From Actinoplanes sp. NBRC 103695 (GTDB lineage: Bacteria > Actinomycetota > Actinomycetes > Mycobacteriales > Micromonosporaceae): DNA of 52,230 nucleotides. The position numbers and the translations under genes were made by a program. Positions 51,433-52,230 of this stretch are shown one piece after another; position 1 is the first letter of the stretch, and each line of letters opens with the position of its first letter. Location of the stretch: NCBI RefSeq assembly GCF_030269485.1, contig NZ_BSTL01000045.1, positions 1-52,230 of the forward strand, in the 5' to 3' direction. Under the pieces are notes generated by a model that had not been told where the DNA came from, made no database searches, and worked only from the letters and a program-made list of their open reading frames with translations.

Positions 51433-52092
51433 GTGCCCGATCAGCCGCCCGCTCGCCGCACGCAGCAAGAGCGTCGTGAAGAAGCCGAACGCAAGGTGCT
51501 AGCTGCCGCGACGGCGCTGATCGCCCAGCACGGGTCACGCGCGCTCACCCTGGCTGAGGTCGGCAAGGCAGCCGGCTACAGCCGGGGGATCGTCTCTCAT
51601 CACTTCGGCAGCCGCGAGAATCTGCTCCGCACGGTGATGCGTGATGCTCGGACCTTCACCCTCCCGGATCCTGGGGATAGCGCCGCAGACTGGCTGGCGG
51701 AGACGGTTCGTGCCTACCTCAAGAACGTCACCAGCCGGCGTCCGTCTGCTGGCGCGTTCCTGCAGATGTGGGGCGAGGCGATTGCCGCCGATCCCGTCCT
51801 GATGCCGCTCTACGCGGAACATGACGCCAGCTTCCGTCGGCTCCTCGCCGACAAGGTCCGCGAAGGGATCCACGACGGCTCGGTGCGAGCAGATGCCGAC
51901 CCGGAGGCGATGGCCGTGTCTCTGGTTGGCCTCCTCCGCGGGATTGCGCTCCAGCTGATCTCGACCCCGCCCCCGGCGCGAGTCAAAGCAATCATCGACG
52001 AAGCCGAGCGATCCACCCGGCGTGCTCTCAGTTCCCGTCTGGCAACTGAGTCTGTCGCTGGGCCGGCGGTGCGGCGCGTCCCGGTGAGATAG
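51433..52092 (+). CDS. TetR-family regulator
   Basis: The 219-residue regulator has an N-terminal HTH (AERKVLAAATALIAQHGSRA, LAEVGKAAGYSRGIVSHHFG) and a C-terminal helical ligand domain (EAMAVSLVGLLRGIALQLI). GTG 51433 with GAGGAGTCC upstream is preferred. It probably represses the divergent alpha/beta hydrolase and itself through the palindrome at 51288-51315; the inducer may be the hydrolase substrate. Confidence 0.9.
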   Translation: MPDQPPARRTQQERREEAERKVLAAATALIAQHGSRALTLAEVGKAAGYSRGIVSHHFGSRENLLRTVMRDARTFTLPDPGDSAADWLAETVRAYLKNVTSRRPSAGAFLQMWGEAIAADPVLMPLYAEHDASFRRLLADKVREGIHDGSVRADADPEAMAVSLVGLLRGIALQLISTPPPARVKAIIDEAERSTRRALSSRLATESVAGPAVRRVPVR

Positions 52093-52140
52093 GGAGACGC
52101 CGCGCTAGACCGGGACTTCGCACATGCTTTTGGACTGCCG

Positions 52141-52230
52141 TTATAGCCAGCGTGGTCGGGTGGGGTCGACTTCGAGCAGGGCGAGGAGTTGGGCTTGGAG
52201 CCAGCCGGGTTGGGGGATTTTGGGTGGTTG
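52141..52230 (-). CDS. 3' end of an unidentified gene, cut by the window edge
   Basis: On the minus strand a frame enters at 52230 and ends at a TAA (52141-52143), giving 29 residues with WLQAQLLALLEVDPTRPRWL at its end. It is too short to name. The context inside an integrated element allows a transposase end, but this is only a guess. Confidence 0.4.
   Translation of the reverse strand, partial: QPPKIPQPGWLQAQLLALLEVDPTRPRWL

Overview
The window is very GC-rich DNA with ATG/GTG starts, short or overlapping intergenic junctions and actinobacterial hallmark families (deazaflavin/F420-type Ddn protein, DUF5925 AAA protein, DtxR/IdeR-like iron boxes, GlxA regulators, SGNH lipase). It reads as a chromosomal accessory region of a filamentous actinomycete, most likely Micromonosporaceae (Actinoplanes-like). 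The family assignment is inference.

Layout. 0-6.4 kb: a 5'-damaged SUMF1/EgtB/PvdO-type protein, a ChaA-type cation/proton antiporter with a relic LuxR C-terminus upstream, GAPDH, a GlxA-type regulator and a TetR regulator facing a decayed FAD monooxygenase across paired palindromic operators. 6.4-9.6 kb: a glutathionyl-hydroquinone-reductase-type GST, an AAA ATPase and an NAD(P)-binding protein. 9.7-17.2 kb: a four-gene set matching Escherichia coli yehQ-L-M-P in composition (SWIM zinc-finger/DUF5691, MoxR AAA ATPase, DUF5682, VWA). 17.4-18.7 kb: a methyltransferase and a Ddn-type oxidoreductase. 18.97-23.1 kb: an iron-box-controlled siderophore ABC importer. 23.2-28.0 kb: a DUF5925 AAA protein, then an ABC-2 exporter divergent from a DesK/DesR-like two-component pair across a 35-bp dyad. 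28.0-32.2 kb: a translationally coupled operon of an NrtR-like NUDIX regulator, a J-domain/pseudokinase fusion, a VWA protein and a divergent adenylosuccinate-synthetase-like enzyme, with eleven 15-bp tandem repeats inside it. This is the best candidate for an undescribed system here.

32.2-44.7 kb: a repeat-rich non-coding stretch, a DUF1540 protein and a GH26-like lipoprotein sharing two iron boxes, a secreted IPT/TIG protein, an anchored hypothetical protein, a subtilase, an aldo/keto reductase, a patatin, a sulfite-oxidase-like molybdoprotein with its reductase, a flavin monooxygenase, a small hypothetical protein and a secreted SGNH esterase. 44.7-46.1 kb: a Fic gene enclosed by 60-bp perfect inverted repeats and cut at its 5' end exactly at one repeat. 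46.1-47.25 kb: a divergent EF-Tu paralogue (Arg at the position of E. coli Gln124) whose first ~22 codons are replaced at the P-loop by the end of an integrated element. The element starts with a large serine integrase and continues to the right edge through an IS481 remnant, decayed DNA, an alpha/beta hydrolase/TetR pair with its own operator and one partial gene.

Recurrent themes are nucleotide-hydrolysing ATPase/VWA chaperone-like assemblies, iron-responsive promoters, and a dispersed 15-bp motif (CTTTGCTCTGCTTAC), three of whose four copies sit next to perfect hairpins.
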